This document shows positions 1 through 6,259 of a DNA stretch of 7,229 nucleotides, in pieces. Source of the stretch: Fusobacteriales bacterium. Its GTDB lineage: Bacteria > Fusobacteriota > Fusobacteriia > Fusobacteriales > Leptotrichiaceae. Under the pieces are notes generated by a model. It was not told where the DNA came from, did no database searches, and saw only the letters and a list, made by a program, of their open reading frames with translations. The position numbers and the translations under genes were made by a program. The stretch's first letter is position 1. The number at the start of each line of letters is the position of its first letter. The stretch is taken from assembly GCA_031285605.1 (NCBI GenBank), contig JAITVW010000184.1:1-7229 (forward strand), given 5' to 3'.

Positions 1-713
1 GCAAGAGCTTTTTTGTCTACTTTAACCGGCCATCCTTTTTCAAATGAAATTTCTACATAAGTAGGCTCATTTTTTGCTTTTTCCGGAGAAACAGTCATCA
101 GATATAAAATATCTTCCTGATGCTCTGTAGTAAGGTCTTCTATATCTCCGCCTTCATGTGAGATATGCCATAAATTCTGATCTCGCGAGTATATTTTTTC
201 CTTGGTAACAGGTACGCTTATGCCATGTTTATTAGCGTAATCAATAGCATCTTCACGTGAACTTATGTCCCACATTCTCCACGGGGCAATTATTTTCAAA
301 TCAGGATCAAAAGAAGCAATCCCGGTTTCAAATCTTACCTGATCATTTCCTTTTCCTGTAGCACCATGGCATATATATTTTGCATTTTCTTTATGAGCAA
401 CATCTACAAGTGTTTTAGCAATAAGCGGACGGGCAAAAGCAGTCCCTAAAAGATATTTATGTTCATAAACAGCACCGGCTTTCAGTCCTCTAAAAGCATA
501 GTCCCTTACGAATTCTTCCCTTTTGTCTTCTGTATAAACTTTGGCAGCTCCTGATTCTACAGCCTTTTTTCTTACTTCTTCCATATCATCTTCCTGACCG
601 ACATTTACACAGCAGGCTATTACTTCCAAATCATAGTTTTCTTTTAGCCACGGGATAATAATAGATGTGTCAAGTCCTCCTGAATAAGCCAGTACTACCT
701 TATTTTTTGACAT
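1..713 (-). CDS. argG: Argininosuccinate synthase, N-terminal 237 residues (cut by window edge)
   Basis: This cytoplasmic enzyme joins citrulline and aspartate with ATP to make argininosuccinate, the penultimate step of arginine synthesis. The product begins [17 protein letters not shown]. The AYSGGLDTS segment (residues 9-17) is the ATP pyrophosphatase P-loop of the N-type family. The second family signature, [11 protein letters not shown], lies at about residues 118-128, and IAPWRMWD at 142-149 is also typical. The reading frame is open to base 1, so about 237 of the usual ~400 residues are present; the C-terminal part lies outside the window. The start is fixed by AGGAGG at 719-724, five bases from the ATG. 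It reads in the same direction as argH, which supplies the next step, but is separated from it by 302 bases with its own promoter, leader ORF and terminator-like hairpin. No frameshift or missing key residue is seen. Confidence 0.97.
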   Translation of the reverse strand, partial: MSKNKVVLAYSGGLDTSIIIPWLKENYDLEVIACCVNVGQEDDMEEVRKKAVESGAAKVYTEDKREEFVRDYAFRGLKAGAVYEHKYLLGTAFARPLIAKTLVDVAHKENAKYICHGATGKGNDQVRFETGIASFDPDLKIIAPWRMWDISSREDAIDYANKHGISVPVTKEKIYSRDQNLWHISHEGGDIEDLTTEHQEDILYLMTVSPEKAKNEPTYVEISFEKGWPVKVDKKAL

Positions 714-734
714 TTTAACCTCCTAAAATTTTTT

Positions 735-765
735 AAAAATAAAAATCAATGGATACCCATTGACT
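735..765 (-). terminator. Terminator-like hairpin in the argG leader (candidate attenuator)
   Basis: Read on the minus strand, AGTCAATGG and CCATTGATT form a 9-bp stem (one G-U pair, innermost six perfect) around a GTAT loop. TTTTT, A and TTTTT follow. This is an intrinsic-terminator layout, but it sits between the only good promoter and the argG ribosome binding site, so argG transcription must read through it. That makes a regulated attenuator more likely than a simple gene end. The stem is short and A+T-rich, so termination may be partial. Confidence 0.65.
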
Positions 766-811
766 GAATTAATACTATTAAATTAAAACTAACAGAAATA
801 TAACGAAAAAA

Positions 812-821
812 CAGTAATAGG
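812..821 (-). promoter_or_regulatory. Candidate antiterminator arm of the argG leader
   Basis: Three bases after the stop of the leader ORF the RNA reads CCUAUUACUG. It can pair with CAGUCAAUGG (757-766), the 5' arm of the downstream terminator: CC/GG, AUU/AAU and ACUG/CAGU, nine pairs with two single-base bulges. Pairing here would exclude the terminator. A ribosome finishing the leader ORF would cover this segment. The pairing was found by eye and its stability was not computed. Confidence 0.4.
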
Positions 822-824
822 AAT

Positions 825-872
825 TTATTGAATAAAATTGTGTAAAAACATTATCCTAAAATTATTTCTCAT
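825..872 (-). CDS. Putative 15-residue argG leader peptide
   Basis: A 15-codon ORF encodes MRNNFRIMFLHNFIQ. It is preceded by a full AGGAGG (880-885), seven bases from the ATG, and begins about 27 bases after the expected transcription start of the argG promoter. It contains two arginine codons (AGA at codon 2, AGG at codon 6). Between its stop and argG lie a candidate antiterminator arm and a terminator-like hairpin. This order matches amino-acid leader peptides that control transcription by ribosome stalling. Two separated arginine codons are few for that mechanism, so stalling on arginine is an inference. It could be a chance ORF, but the ideal ribosome binding site argues for real translation. 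Confidence 0.55.
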   Translation of the reverse strand: MRNNFRIMFLHNFIQ

Positions 873-905
873 TATTGTTCCTCCTAATAACATATTTATA
901 AATAG

Positions 906-934
906 AATTTACCATAATTTTATAATAATGTCAA
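906..934 (-). promoter_or_regulatory. argG promoter
   Basis: On the minus strand there is a perfect -35 TTGACA (929-934), a 17-base spacer and a -10 TAAATT (906-911) preceded by TGG, an extended -10. Transcription would start near 899, just before the leader ORF. It is the best promoter match in the argH-argG gap. Confidence 0.75.
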
Positions 935-937
935 TAA

Positions 938-987
938 CTTAAGTATATAATTAAGTTCATGGAATATATATATAATATATACTTAAG
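938..987. repeat. Inverted repeat (12-bp arms) between argH and the argG promoter
   Basis: CTTAAGTATATA at 938-949 is the exact reverse complement of 976-987, with a 26-base A+T-rich spacer. One arm ends three bases from the argG -35 box, which suits a regulator-binding site. It is also 28 bases past the argH stop and could fold at the end of that transcript. No proper T-run follows on the minus strand, so it is a poor intrinsic terminator. Confidence 0.6.
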
Positions 988-1015
988 CTGTTTGTGACAT
1001 ACTGCGGTAAATAAA

Positions 1016-2401
1016 TTAAGATATTAATGAATTTAGAAAATCATTACCGTTTTTAATCTGCATAAGAACATTATCCTTTGAAGTACCTCCGAAAGATTTT
1101 CTTTCATTAACACAATTTTCTGTCTTTATGATCTCTGTTATATCTGACTCAAATACAGGTGAAAAATCTTTAAAATCTTCAAGAGTCATATCATCAATCG
1201 CTATTTTTTTATCTTCACAGCTGCTTACAATCTCACCGACAATTTTATGCGCATTTCTAAAGGGGATTCCTTTTTTGGCAAGATAATCAGCCACATCAGT
1301 AGCATTTAGGAAGCCGTATTTCATGGATTTCAGTATTTCATCATCGTTAACAGTGATTGTAGCAAGCATTTCATTGAAAATCTCAAGGGAAATCTCTATA
1401 TTGTCTATAGAATCAAAAATTCCTTCTTTGTCTTCCTGCATATCTTTATTATATGCAAGCGGGAGAGCCTTCATAGTAGTCAGTATTCCCATAAGATTTC
1501 CATATATTCTTCCGGTTTTTCCACGAATAAGCTCTGGAATATCAGGATTTTTTTTCTGCGGCATAATAGAAGAACCTGTAGAAAATGCATCATCCAGTTT
1601 CAAAAAATTGAACTCTGAAGTACACCAGATTATTATTTCTTCGGAAAATCTTGATAAGTGCATGGAAATAATAGAAATAACAGAAGAAAGCTCTATTATA
1701 AAATCTCTGTCACTTACAGAATCAAGACTGTTTTGTGTAACAGCAGAAAATCCGAGTTCCTGTGCCACATAATGTCTGTCTATATTAAAAGTAGTACCGG
1801 CCAAAGCGCCGGCACCAAGCGGCATTTCATCACTTCTTTCAAGATAATCGGAAAGTCTGGTGATATCCCGTCTGAACATTTGAAAATAAGCCATCAGATG
1901 ATGGGAAAATAATATGTGCTGAGCTCTTTGGAGATGTGTATAACCCGGTATTATTATATCTATATTTTTTTTGGCAAGATTAATAAGTGTTTTTTCAAGA
2001 GAAATAAGCAGCTTTGTAATATAGTAAGCTTTGTTGCGCGTATACATTTTTATGTCTAAGGCTACTTGATCATTTCTGCTTCTTGCGGTATGAAGTTTTC
2101 CGGCAACAGGACCGATTAATTCAGTAAGTCGTTTTTCTACAGCCATATGTATGTCTTCATCTTCAATTCTGAACTCAAAATTTTCGTTTTGAATCTCTTC
2201 TTTTATTTTAAACAGACCGTTTTCTATTTCTTTTTGTTCTTCAACAGAAATTATATTTTGTTTTGCGAGCATTCTGGAATGTATGATACTTCCGTTTATA
2301 TCTTCAGCATACATTCTGCAGTCAAATAAAACAGATGCATTAAATTTTTCGAGCAGTTTGTTGGTTTCTTTTTTGAAACGACCTTCCCAGAGTTTCTTCA
2401 T
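1016..2401 (-). CDS. argH: Argininosuccinate lyase
   Basis: This cytoplasmic tetrameric enzyme splits argininosuccinate into arginine and fumarate, the last step of arginine synthesis. The 461-residue product has the usual family length and begins MKKLWEGRF, the expected N-terminus. HTARSRNDQVA at residues 104-114 and GYTHLQRAQ at 153-161 (conserved histidine at 156) contribute to the active site. GSSIMPQKKNPD at 276-287 is the fumarase/aspartase/ASL superfamily signature on the mobile loop carrying the catalytic serine. The start is supported by GAGG at 2406-2409, four bases upstream, and AGGAGG at 2413-2418. Read in order, argH precedes argG, the reverse of the common argG-argH order. It has its own promoter-like sequence just upstream. 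Nothing is missing or broken. Confidence 0.98.
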   Translation of the reverse strand: MKKLWEGRFKKETNKLLEKFNASVLFDCRMYAEDINGSIIHSRMLAKQNIISVEEQKEIENGLFKIKEEIQNENFEFRIEDEDIHMAVEKRLTELIGPVAGKLHTARSRNDQVALDIKMYTRNKAYYITKLLISLEKTLINLAKKNIDIIIPGYTHLQRAQHILFSHHLMAYFQMFRRDITRLSDYLERSDEMPLGAGALAGTTFNIDRHYVAQELGFSAVTQNSLDSVSDRDFIIELSSVISIISMHLSRFSEEIIIWCTSEFNFLKLDDAFSTGSSIMPQKKNPDIPELIRGKTGRIYGNLMGILTTMKALPLAYNKDMQEDKEGIFDSIDNIEISLEIFNEMLATITVNDDEILKSMKYGFLNATDVADYLAKKGIPFRNAHKIVGEIVSSCEDKKIAIDDMTLEDFKDFSPVFESDITEIIKTENCVNERKSFGGTSKDNVLMQIKNGNDFLNSLIS

Positions 2402-2436
2402 CTTTCCTCTTTCCTCCTAAATTTATTATTTAATTT

Positions 2437-2465
2437 ATTATAGTATATAATCAGGTAAATTGAAA
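2437..2465 (-). promoter_or_regulatory. Probable argH promoter
   Basis: On the minus strand there is a perfect -10 TATAAT (2437-2442), 17 bases after a partial -35 TTTCAA (2460-2465). The expected start lies near 2430, giving a leader of about 30 bases containing the argH ribosome binding site. Confidence 0.5.
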
Positions 2466-2483
2466 CAAATATAAAAGATTTTT

Positions 2484-2588
2484 CTACCACATAATTTCTC
2501 TAAGTAAAAACAAATAATATTCAAATAAAAAAATAAGCATACGGTGATATTTTGTAAGTGTTTTTATAAGAAACTTTGTTTTCTTCAT
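2484..2588 (-). CDS. Small basic/hydrophobic peptide, 34 residues, function unknown
   Basis: A 34-codon ORF upstream of argH has ATG at 2586-2588 and TAG at 2484-2486. Its ribosome binding site AAGGGGG (2595-2601) pairs with the whole anti-Shine-Dalgarno core through one G-U pair and lies six bases from the ATG. The peptide starts MKKTKFLIKTLTKYHR, strongly basic, and continues with a hydrophobic stretch (LIFLFEYYLFLL, residues 18-29) ending in tryptophan. That profile fits a membrane-active or membrane-anchored small peptide. It is not recognised as any family. An opposing intrinsic terminator lies across its 5' leader (2607-2634). It could instead be a leader ORF for argH or a chance ORF; no strong promoter was found for it. 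Confidence 0.4.
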   Translation of the reverse strand: MKKTKFLIKTLTKYHRMLIFLFEYYLFLLREIMW

Positions 2589-2606
2589 TAAAAACCCCCT
2601 TAAGTG

Positions 2607-2634
2607 CTAGGCTCATAATCTGAGTCTAGTTTTT
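2607..2634 (+). terminator. Intrinsic terminator pointing rightward, with no obvious gene in front
   Basis: CTAGGCTCA and TGAGTCTAG form a 9-bp stem with one G-U pair and a five-base loop, followed directly by TTTTT. The wobble pair is tolerated only on the plus strand (it becomes A-C on the minus strand) and the T-run is on the plus strand, so the terminator acts rightward. No plus-strand gene precedes it, so it would end a short non-coding RNA antisense to the 5' end of the small ORF at 2484-2588, or a readthrough transcript. Confidence 0.6.
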
Positions 2635-2677
2635 CTTATATATTTGTAATTGATAAAAAAATAAAAATAAATTATAT

Positions 2678-2728
2678 AAATATGATATTGTTACAAAAAT
2701 ATAATAAAATCGCTACAATATCATATTT
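2678..2728 (-). terminator. Probable thrC transcription terminator
   Basis: AAATATGATATTGT at 2678-2691 and its exact reverse complement at 2715-2728 form a 14-bp stem with a 23-base A+T-rich loop, 100 bases past the thrC stop. On the minus strand a T-rich stretch follows; on the plus strand TTTTTATTT overlaps the right arm, so it may work both ways. The low-GC stem and large loop make it atypical. Confidence 0.5.
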
Positions 2729-2827
2729 TTATTTATAATTTGTTAAATAATACTGTTTATTTTGCTGTCTCCGACCATTTTCAGTTCAGTATAAACGACA
2801 CCGGTTCAATAACTTTATCCATATTCA

Positions 2828-4321
2828 CTATTTTTTTTCAGTTATTTTATTTCTAACATAATCAGAAATTTCATTTTTGTTTATAATAACAGAAAATCTT
2901 AATGGAAGAGTTTTTAGTTCATCCAGCTGTTTTGGAAGTTTAATTCCGCATACAGCTGATAAATCATCCAGCATTTCGTACGGATTTTCTTTTTCGGATA
3001 AATTAAGTGCTTTAGCTTCCGCATATGGAAATTTATACGGATGTGCAGTGGAAATAATAACAGAATGTGTCTTATCTCCGCTGTCTTTCAGATATTTTTC
3101 CAGTACTGCACAGCCTACAGCAGTATGAGGATCCATTAAATAAGAAAATTTTGAATAAACTTTTTTTATGGAATCCAAGGTTTCATTTTCAGTGGCAAAA
3201 TCTCCGTAGAATTCTTTCTGTATTTCTGTCAGTTCATCTTTAGTTACTGAAAGAGTGTTATTTTTCATAAGATTATCCATTAATTCAGATATACGTGAAG
3301 AATTTTCCCCGGTAACATAATACAGATATCTTTCAAAATTAGATGAAAGCAGTATATCCATCGAAGGGGAATTTGTTGTGTAAAACGGACGCTCTTTGTT
3401 ATAAGTACCGGTTTTGAAAAAATCAGCAAGAACATTATTTTCATTTGAAGCTGAAATAAGTTTATTTATAGGTATGCCCATCTTTTTTGCTATAAATGCA
3501 GCTAATATATTACCGAAGTTTCCTGTGGGAACTACTACGTTGAATTTTTCATTTTCTGTAATAATTCCTTTGTTTCTAAGATTTACATAAGTAGTAACAT
3601 AATAGACTATTTGTGGAAAAAGACGTCCGATATTAATAGAATTTGCACTTGAGAAAGTCATATTATTTTCCTGACATAAATTTTTGAATTCCTGGCTGGA
3701 AAAAATATCTTTTACAGCAGACTGTGCATCATCAAAATTTCCTTCAATGGCAACAATATCTACATTATCACCGAGCTGTTTTCTCATCTGATCTTCCTGC
3801 ATAGGGCTTACACCGTTTTTAGGATAAAATACAATAATTTTGATCCCGGGAATATCACGGAATCCTTCGAGAGCAGCTTTCCCCGTATCACCAGAAGTAG
3901 CAGTAAGTATAAGAATATCATTTTTTTCATTCTCTGCTTTTTTAGAAGCTGTAAGCAGATAAGGAAACAGCGAAAGAGCAAGATCCTTAAATGCCAGTGT
4001 TCTTCCATGAAAAAGTTCCGTAAGGCTTATATTCTGATCAAGTTTAGTTACCGGAGCTATTTCCGGAGTATTGAAGGTATCGGTGTTATAAGCATTATTT
4101 ATTGATTTCTTCAGCTCTTCATCTCCCAGATCAGGAAAAAATTCCTTTAAAACATAAAAAGCGGTCTCTTGATAAGACATATCCTTTAGAATATTATAAT
4201 TCAGATCAATTGAAGGAAGATTTTCCGGAATATAAAGCCCGCCGTCGCCGGCAAGTCCGTAAAGGACTGCATAGCTGGAATTCACAGTTTTTTCATTATT
4301 TCTTGTACTTTTGTAGTTCAT
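2828..4321 (-). CDS. thrC: Threonine synthase
   Basis: This cytoplasmic, pyridoxal-phosphate enzyme converts O-phosphohomoserine to threonine and phosphate, the final step of the pathway. Starting at MNYKSTRNNE gives 497 residues, about normal for the bacterial long-form enzyme. YGLAGDGGLYIPE (residues 21-33) is the N-terminal hallmark. FHGRTLAFKD (104-113) carries the Schiff-base lysine, K112. ATSGDTGKAA (141-150) and VPTGNFGN (264-271) hold the cofactor phosphate, and MDPHTAVG (396-403) is also conserved. The start is chosen by GAGGTG at 4325-4330, five to six bases upstream; a longer in-frame reading to 4549 would run through the promoter. No hom or thrB lies alongside, so it stands alone here, divergent from the HAD pair. 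Regulation is not visible beyond its promoter. Confidence 0.97.
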   Translation of the reverse strand: MNYKSTRNNEKTVNSSYAVLYGLAGDGGLYIPENLPSIDLNYNILKDMSYQETAFYVLKEFFPDLGDEELKKSINNAYNTDTFNTPEIAPVTKLDQNISLTELFHGRTLAFKDLALSLFPYLLTASKKAENEKNDILILTATSGDTGKAALEGFRDIPGIKIIVFYPKNGVSPMQEDQMRKQLGDNVDIVAIEGNFDDAQSAVKDIFSSQEFKNLCQENNMTFSSANSINIGRLFPQIVYYVTTYVNLRNKGIITENEKFNVVVPTGNFGNILAAFIAKKMGIPINKLISASNENNVLADFFKTGTYNKERPFYTTNSPSMDILLSSNFERYLYYVTGENSSRISELMDNLMKNNTLSVTKDELTEIQKEFYGDFATENETLDSIKKVYSKFSYLMDPHTAVGCAVLEKYLKDSGDKTHSVIISTAHPYKFPYAEAKALNLSEKENPYEMLDDLSAVCGIKLPKQLDELKTLPLRFSVIINKNEISDYVRNKITEKK

Positions 4322-4348
4322 AGGCACCTCACAATTTCTTTTTATTTT

Positions 4349-4377
4349 ATAATAACATATACAATTATTAAGTACAA
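4349..4377 (-). promoter_or_regulatory. Probable thrC promoter
   Basis: On the minus strand there is -35 TTGTAC (4372-4377), a 17-base spacer and -10 TATTAT (4349-4354) preceded by TGT (extended -10). The expected start near 4342 leaves a short leader with the thrC ribosome binding site and no room for a riboswitch. Confidence 0.55.
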
Positions 4378-4446
4378 GTAGGTATAAAATATATATAATA
4401 TATAAATTAAAAAAAATAATAATGATAATTTTTATAGTAAATGGTG

Positions 4447-4452
4447 TATAAT
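4447..4452 (+). promoter_or_regulatory. Probable -10 element for the HAD gene pair
   Basis: A perfect TATAAT lies 41 bases before the first HAD ATG, in the 172-base divergent gap with thrC. The -35 region is A+T-rich and poor (TGATAA at 18 bases), so the promoter assignment is moderate. Confidence 0.4.
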
Positions 4453-4493
4453 ATACCTGATATTGTAAAAAATATAGCAGGAGAGGGCGAAAA

Positions 4494-5153
4494 ATGATGG
4501 AAAGTGTGGAATTGGTAATATTTGATATGGACGGACTGATGTTTGACACAGAAATGATGTACCTGAAATTTGCTCCGGGTGCTGCAAAAGATCTGGGGTA
4601 TAATGTAAAAGAAGATATTTTGAGAAAAACTGTCGGGACTAATCACAAATGGGCTTTGGAAATTTTTAAGACAGAAGGTTACGAAAATTTTCCATTTGCC
4701 GAATTTTGGAAAATACTGGACAAAAAATACTCGGACTATTTTGATGAAGCAGGAGTTCCTGTAAAAAAAGGATTGTTTAAAATGCTTGATTTTCTAAAAA
4801 ATATTAATATGAAAACAGCAGTAGCTACATCAAGCCGTCGTGTAAAAGCCGAAAGACTTTTAAATGAATCAGGCGCAATGAAATATTTTGACCTGACAAT
4901 GTACGGGGATGAAGTACTTAAGGGAAAACCCGATCCGGAAATCTTTTTGAAAACAGCCGATAATCTTAAAACAGAGTATGGAAAATGTCTTGTATTTGAA
5001 GACTCAATAAACGGGATAAAAGCTGCACACAGTGCCGGGATGATTCCGGTAATGATTCCGGATGTGATAGAACCTACAGAAGAAGTTAATAAAATTATAT
5101 ACAAAACATACAGCAGTCTTGAAGATGCAATTCAAATTTTTAATAAGGAATAG
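4494..5153 (+). CDS. HAD-superfamily hydrolase, beta-phosphoglucomutase-like (first of tandem pair)
   Basis: This 219-residue cytoplasmic protein is of the haloacid dehalogenase class with an alpha-helical cap, a Mg-dependent group that usually removes phosphate from small metabolites. Motif I is FDMDGLMFDTE (nucleophile D11, acid/base D13). Motif II is ATSS at 111-114, motif III is K145 within GKPDPEIF, and motif IV is FEDS with E169 and D170. All catalytic positions are present. The segment between motifs I and II (about 16-95) is the cap that sets substrate choice, and it does not reveal the substrate. Two adjacent ATGs (4494 and 4497) can both use AGAGGG at 4482-4487; the first is given. 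The second gene follows after eight bases. Closest known activities would be sugar-phosphate phosphatase or phosphomutase, but neither can be assigned. Confidence 0.9.
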   Translation: MMESVELVIFDMDGLMFDTEMMYLKFAPGAAKDLGYNVKEDILRKTVGTNHKWALEIFKTEGYENFPFAEFWKILDKKYSDYFDEAGVPVKKGLFKMLDFLKNINMKTAVATSSRRVKAERLLNESGAMKYFDLTMYGDEVLKGKPDPEIFLKTADNLKTEYGKCLVFEDSINGIKAAHSAGMIPVMIPDVIEPTEEVNKIIYKTYSSLEDAIQIFNKE

Positions 5154-5161
5154 GTGAAAAA

Positions 5162-5827
5162 ATGAAAAAAATAGAATTGGTAATATTTGATATGGACGGT
5201 TTGATTCTGGATACTGAAAAATTATATCTGGAATTTAGTCTGGAAGCATTCAGGGATTTTGGACATAACATAACAGAAGAAGCAATTCTGGGAACTGTGG
5301 GACTGAATGACGAATCTACAAAAGCTTATTATGTTGAATATCTTGGAAAACCTGTTAATATTATTGAAGAAGTATTTGGGGAAGTAGAAAAAAAACTGCT
5401 GTCTGCATCAATAAATAAAGAAATAGAAATAAAAAACGGTTTTTTTGAGCTGGCAGATTATCTTGAAAAAAGTAATATAAAAAAAGTAGTTGCAACATCT
5501 TCCTCAAGGGAAAAAGCTGAATATCTGCTGAAAAATGCGGGAATATTTGACAGATTTGACTTTTTGGTCTGCGGGGATGAAGTTCTTAACGGGAAACCCG
5601 ATCCGGAAATATTCCTGAAAGCAGCAGAAAAACTAAAAGCTGATGTTAAGAATACTATGGTTCTTGAAGATTCGTATAACGGTCTCAGAGCTGCCAAAAG
5701 TGCAGATATGATACCGGTTATGATACCGGATCTGCTCAAGGCAAATGAAGAAATAACAAGAATAATATATAAGGAAACAAAGAATTTGGAAGGGGTAGTA
5801 AAAATTCTGGAATCTTATGAAAATTAG
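5162..5827 (+). CDS. HAD-superfamily hydrolase, beta-phosphoglucomutase-like (second of tandem pair)
   Basis: This 221-residue paralogue of the preceding gene has the same architecture. Motif I is FDMDGLILDTE (D10, D12), motif II is ATSS at 111-114, motif III is K145 within GKPDPEIF, and motif IV is LEDS with E169 and D170. The N-terminus, the GDEV-x-x-GKPDPEIFLK region and the IPVMIPD region are nearly the same in both proteins, even at DNA level. The cap segment between motifs I and II differs much more, which suggests different substrates after duplication. It starts eight bases after the stop of the first gene with only a weak AGGTG upstream, so translation is probably coupled and the two are co-transcribed. 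The substrate is unknown. Confidence 0.9.
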   Translation: MKKIELVIFDMDGLILDTEKLYLEFSLEAFRDFGHNITEEAILGTVGLNDESTKAYYVEYLGKPVNIIEEVFGEVEKKLLSASINKEIEIKNGFFELADYLEKSNIKKVVATSSSREKAEYLLKNAGIFDRFDFLVCGDEVLNGKPDPEIFLKAAEKLKADVKNTMVLEDSYNGLRAAKSADMIPVMIPDLLKANEEITRIIYKETKNLEGVVKILESYEN

Positions 5828-5837
5828 CACATACGGT

Positions 5838-5870
5838 CTTCATTTTTTATGTTAATGAAGTACTGTTTTC
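5838..5870 (+). terminator. Possible terminator after the HAD pair
   Basis: CTTCATT (5838-5844) and AATGAAG (5854-5860) form a 7-bp stem with a nine-base loop, starting 11 bases after the second HAD stop. The following TACTGTTTTC is only a weak T-run, so termination is uncertain. Confidence 0.3.
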
Positions 5871-5880
5871 CCTGAATTTG

Positions 5881-5909
5881 TTGACATATTTTGAGAAAAA
5901 TATTACATC
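5881..5909 (+). promoter_or_regulatory. Possible promoter for the small genes at 5939-6259
   Basis: A perfect TTGACA -35 (5881-5886) is followed at 17 bases by a poor -10 (TACATC, 5904-5909). It is the best candidate ahead of the 62-residue gene. The weak -10 makes it uncertain or activator-dependent. Confidence 0.3.
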
Positions 5910-5938
5910 AGTGTTTTAAACGGTTTATATTCAGTTAA

Positions 5939-6061
5939 ATGATTTTATATATTGTTATCGCTGTTTGTATTATTGCCGGTCGGTATTTCAGCGTCACGCA
6001 TTCTTCTTTTCATTTTGAAAGTGTCAGAAATGCAGATATGCAGATCAAGATATCGGATTAG
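5939..6061 (+). CDS. Possible 40-residue membrane peptide, function unknown
   Basis: A 40-codon ORF has an N-terminal hydrophobic segment (ILYIVIAVCIIAG, residues 2-14) followed by a polar tail rich in serine, histidine and aspartate. Its base composition is more coding-like than the flanking DNA. Its TAG stop lies inside the AGGAGG of the next gene, so the two could be translationally coupled. Against it, there is no Shine-Dalgarno before its ATG and no family is recognised. It may be a chance ORF or a degraded remnant. Confidence 0.25.
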   Translation: MILYIVIAVCIIAGRYFSVTHSSFHFESVRNADMQIKISD

Positions 6062-6070
6062 GAGGAAAAA

Positions 6071-6259
6071 ATGGAGTTTAATAGATTTTATGGAATAATA
6101 AGAGATAAATATATTACATATGCTGCAGCTGTAGAAGATTTTGAACTATTAGAAGAACTGGACTCAATTTCTCACGGACAGGCTAATTATTTATTTAGAA
6201 CTTTATTAATCACTGAAAATTTTAAAAAAGCAATTATCAAAAAAATAAAAGATGAATAA
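6071..6259 (+). CDS. Hypothetical protein, 62 residues
   Basis: A short soluble protein of unknown function starts MEFNRFYGIIRDKYI and ends in a lysine-rich helix (KKAIIKKIKDE). It has a perfect AGGAGG (6060-6065) five bases from the ATG, which is strong evidence of translation. There is no signal peptide, membrane segment or cysteine. The central part, with acidic ED/EE residues and leucines (about 22-31), looks helical, so a small all-helical protein is likely. It lies between the HAD pair and rubrerythrin, in the same direction, but rubrerythrin has its own promoter, so no functional link is implied. I recognise no family. Confidence 0.75.
   Translation: MEFNRFYGIIRDKYITYAAAVEDFELLEELDSISHGQANYLFRTLLITENFKKAIIKKIKDE

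Noticed and set aside
938..960. ArgR operator (ARG box) upstream of argG
   Set aside because: ATGAACTT resembles half of an ARG box, but no matching TTCA-type second half occurs at the right spacing, so I do not call it.
714..1015. T-box or known riboswitch upstream of argG
   Set aside because: No T-box antitermination motif (AGGGTGGNACCGCG-like) or recognisable aptamer is present, and the leader RNA is explained better by a short ORF plus hairpin.
1323..1772. 149-codon open frame on the plus strand inside argH
   Set aside because: It lies wholly within argH, is antisense to it, has serine/isoleucine-rich low-complexity translation and no convincing ribosome binding site, so it is a coding shadow.
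4322..4549. In-frame N-terminal extension of thrC by 76 codons
   Set aside because: The extension is low-complexity I/Y/F-rich sequence running through the thrC promoter and into the divergent HAD gene. Family length, the typical N-terminus and a ribosome binding site all support the start at 4321.
4736..5104. 122-codon minus-strand frame inside the first HAD gene, and a similar 93-codon frame in the second
   Set aside because: Both are antisense shadows at equivalent positions of the two paralogues; their similarity reflects the duplication of the real genes.
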